Below are positions 62,917 through 64,000 of a stretch of 64,000 bases of DNA, in pieces. The DNA lies in assembly GCF_001678945.1 (NCBI RefSeq), contig NZ_CP015124.1:2518001-2582000 (forward strand). The letters run 5' to 3'. Origin of the DNA: Phaeobacter gallaeciensis. GTDB lineage: Bacteria > Pseudomonadota > Alphaproteobacteria > Rhodobacterales > Rhodobacteraceae. The notes under the pieces were generated by a model, which worked only from the letters and a program-made list of their open reading frames with translations, was not told where the DNA came from and searched no databases. The translations under genes and the position numbers were made by a program. Position 1 is the stretch's first letter; each line of letters opens with the position of its first letter.

Positions 62917-64000
62917 ATGACCCCGCTTTCAGGCCTCAAAGTGGTTGAACTCGCCCGTATTCTGGCTGGCCCCTGGATTGGCCAGTCTTTGGCGGATCTG
63001 GGCGCCGAGGTGATCAAGGTCGAAAGCGAGGCAGGCGATGATACCCGCCACTGGGGCCCTCCGTTCATCGAGCGGGATGAGGACAAGACGGCGGCCTATT
63101 ACTATGCGGCCAACCGCGGCAAGGATTGTGTCACCGCAGATTTCCGCACCGAGGAAGGTCGCCAGACAGTCATCGATCTGATCAAGGACGCCGACATCCT
63201 GATCGAGAATTTCAAGGTTGGCGGTCTCAAGAAATACGGTCTGGATTACGACAGCCTGAAACAGGTGAACCCGCGGCTGATCTATTGCTCGGTCACCGGT
63301 TTCGGGCAGGACGGCCCCTATGCCTCCCGCGCGGGCTATGACTTCCTGCTGCAGGGCATGTCGGGGCTGATGTCGATCACCGGCGATCCCGAGGGGCAGC
63401 CGCAGAAAGTCGGCGTCGCCATCACCGATATCGTGACCGGGCTTTACGGTACCATCGGGATCCTTGCAGCGGTGGAGCAGCGCCACACCACCGGCCGGGG
63501 GCAGCATCTGGATATGTCGCTGCTCGATTGTGCCACGGCAATGCTGGCCAATCAGGCGATGAACTATCTCGCCACCGGCACCAGCCCGACGCGGCTGGGC
63601 AATGATCACCCCAATATCGCGCCCTATCAGGTGATGGCGGTGAAGGATGGCCATATCATTCTGGCGGTGGGCAACGACGGCCAGTTCCAGCGGCTGTGTG
63701 ATGCGCTGGGCCTGCCGGATCTGAAGGTCGATCCGCGGTTCCTGACCAATCAGCTGCGGGTGGCGAACCGTCAGGAGCTGACCGCGCTGCTGGAAGCGGC
63801 CCTGATGCAATGGAGCCAATCTGATCTTCTGGCGGCGCTGGAGGCGGCGACGGTTCCCGCCGGGCCGATCAACACCATCGGCCAGGCCTTTGACGATCCG
63901 CAGATCCAGCATCGTGGTATGCAGATCGCGCCTGAAGGGGTGCCGGGCGTGCGGGGGCCATGGAAATTCTCGGATGCCGAATTGGCGCTGGAAAAATCCG
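62917..64000 (+). CDS. CaiB/BaiF family III CoA-transferase, 3' end cut
   Basis: ATG 62917 with GGAG 6 nt upstream. 361 residues are visible, and the frame is still open at the right edge. N-terminal LSGLKVVELARILAGPWIGQSLADLGAEVIKVE and ENFKVGGLKKYGLDYDSL are family signatures. Asp171 in AITDIVTGLYG is the expected catalytic residue that forms the acyl-enzyme. Members move CoA between carboxylic acids such as carnitine, oxalate, succinate, mesaconate or malate. The substrate cannot be assigned. Not part of the ton operon, as a 102-bp gap with its own ribosome binding site separates them. Confidence 0.9.
   Translation, partial: MTPLSGLKVVELARILAGPWIGQSLADLGAEVIKVESEAGDDTRHWGPPFIERDEDKTAAYYYAANRGKDCVTADFRTEEGRQTVIDLIKDADILIENFKVGGLKKYGLDYDSLKQVNPRLIYCSVTGFGQDGPYASRAGYDFLLQGMSGLMSITGDPEGQPQKVGVAITDIVTGLYGTIGILAAVEQRHTTGRGQHLDMSLLDCATAMLANQAMNYLATGTSPTRLGNDHPNIAPYQVMAVKDGHIILAVGNDGQFQRLCDALGLPDLKVDPRFLTNQLRVANRQELTALLEAALMQWSQSDLLAALEAATVPAGPINTIGQAFDDPQIQHRGMQIAPEGVPGVRGPWKFSDAELALEKS

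Overview
The window looks like ordinary chromosome from a marine alphaproteobacterium of the Rhodobacteraceae (roseobacter group, near Phaeobacter, Leisingera or Ruegeria). This is inferred from the high GC content, dense operons with ATGA overlaps, the Entner-Doudoroff set, the urease plus Urt urea-transport block, the hmu/exb/ton haem block and the overall protein character. No sequence search was run, so genus is not claimed. I see no rRNA, tRNA, CRISPR array, transposase, integrase or prophage gene. Codon character is even across the window, so nothing marks a recent island.

Layout. 1-10.5 kb: the end of a glycerol kinase gene, an FAD monooxygenase, idi, a soluble cytochrome c, a self-processing P1 peptidase, an SDR, the ribosome-rescue hydrolase arfB, a queuosine-precursor transporter, and a three-gene overlapping operon (MFS permease, MepA murein endopeptidase, phytase-like esterase), then a hotdog thioesterase. 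10.5-16.2 kb: yggT, recQ-yaaA and an orphan hybrid histidine kinase. 16.4-31.3 kb: an alpha-2-macroglobulin/PbpC pair facing a convergent moxR-DUF58-DUF4159-amidotransferase-like membrane operon, then a DUF1285 gene. 31.5-35.5 kb: a hydroxypyruvate isomerase-family gene, a small membrane protein, an AmgK-like kinase and a tauE-gntR pair with a strong palindrome upstream. 35.5-41.2 kb: a pgi-zwf-edd-eda operon for glucose-6-phosphate breakdown, without pgl.

41.5-53.8 kb is a nitrogen block. ureD-A-(57-aa His-rich orf)-B-C-(DUF1127)-E-F-G is transcribed leftward, and the urea ABC importer urtABCDE rightward, from one shared 381-bp intergenic region. Urea imported by Urt would be hydrolysed by the nickel urease matured by UreDEFG. 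53.8-62.8 kb is a haem block: hmuSTUV leftward, and a TonB-dependent receptor, a secreted unknown protein, exbB, two exbD genes and tonB rightward. An iron-box-like sequence lies between the two arms. The window ends inside a family III CoA-transferase gene.

Most interesting observations. (1) A possible translational attenuator upstream of arfB: an 18-codon leader ORF whose Shine-Dalgarno matches the anti-Shine-Dalgarno tail of 16S rRNA over 16 nt, a possible 8-bp antiterminator helix, and a terminator hairpin 51 nt before arfB. (2) The second ExbD has Asn where the proton-channel Asp is expected, next to a normal ExbD. (3) A 12-3-12 palindrome in front of tauE-gntR and a 14-bp LacI-type palindrome in front of pgi-zwf-edd-eda. 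(4) A family of intergenic hairpins sharing a TTGGGCC-type flank.
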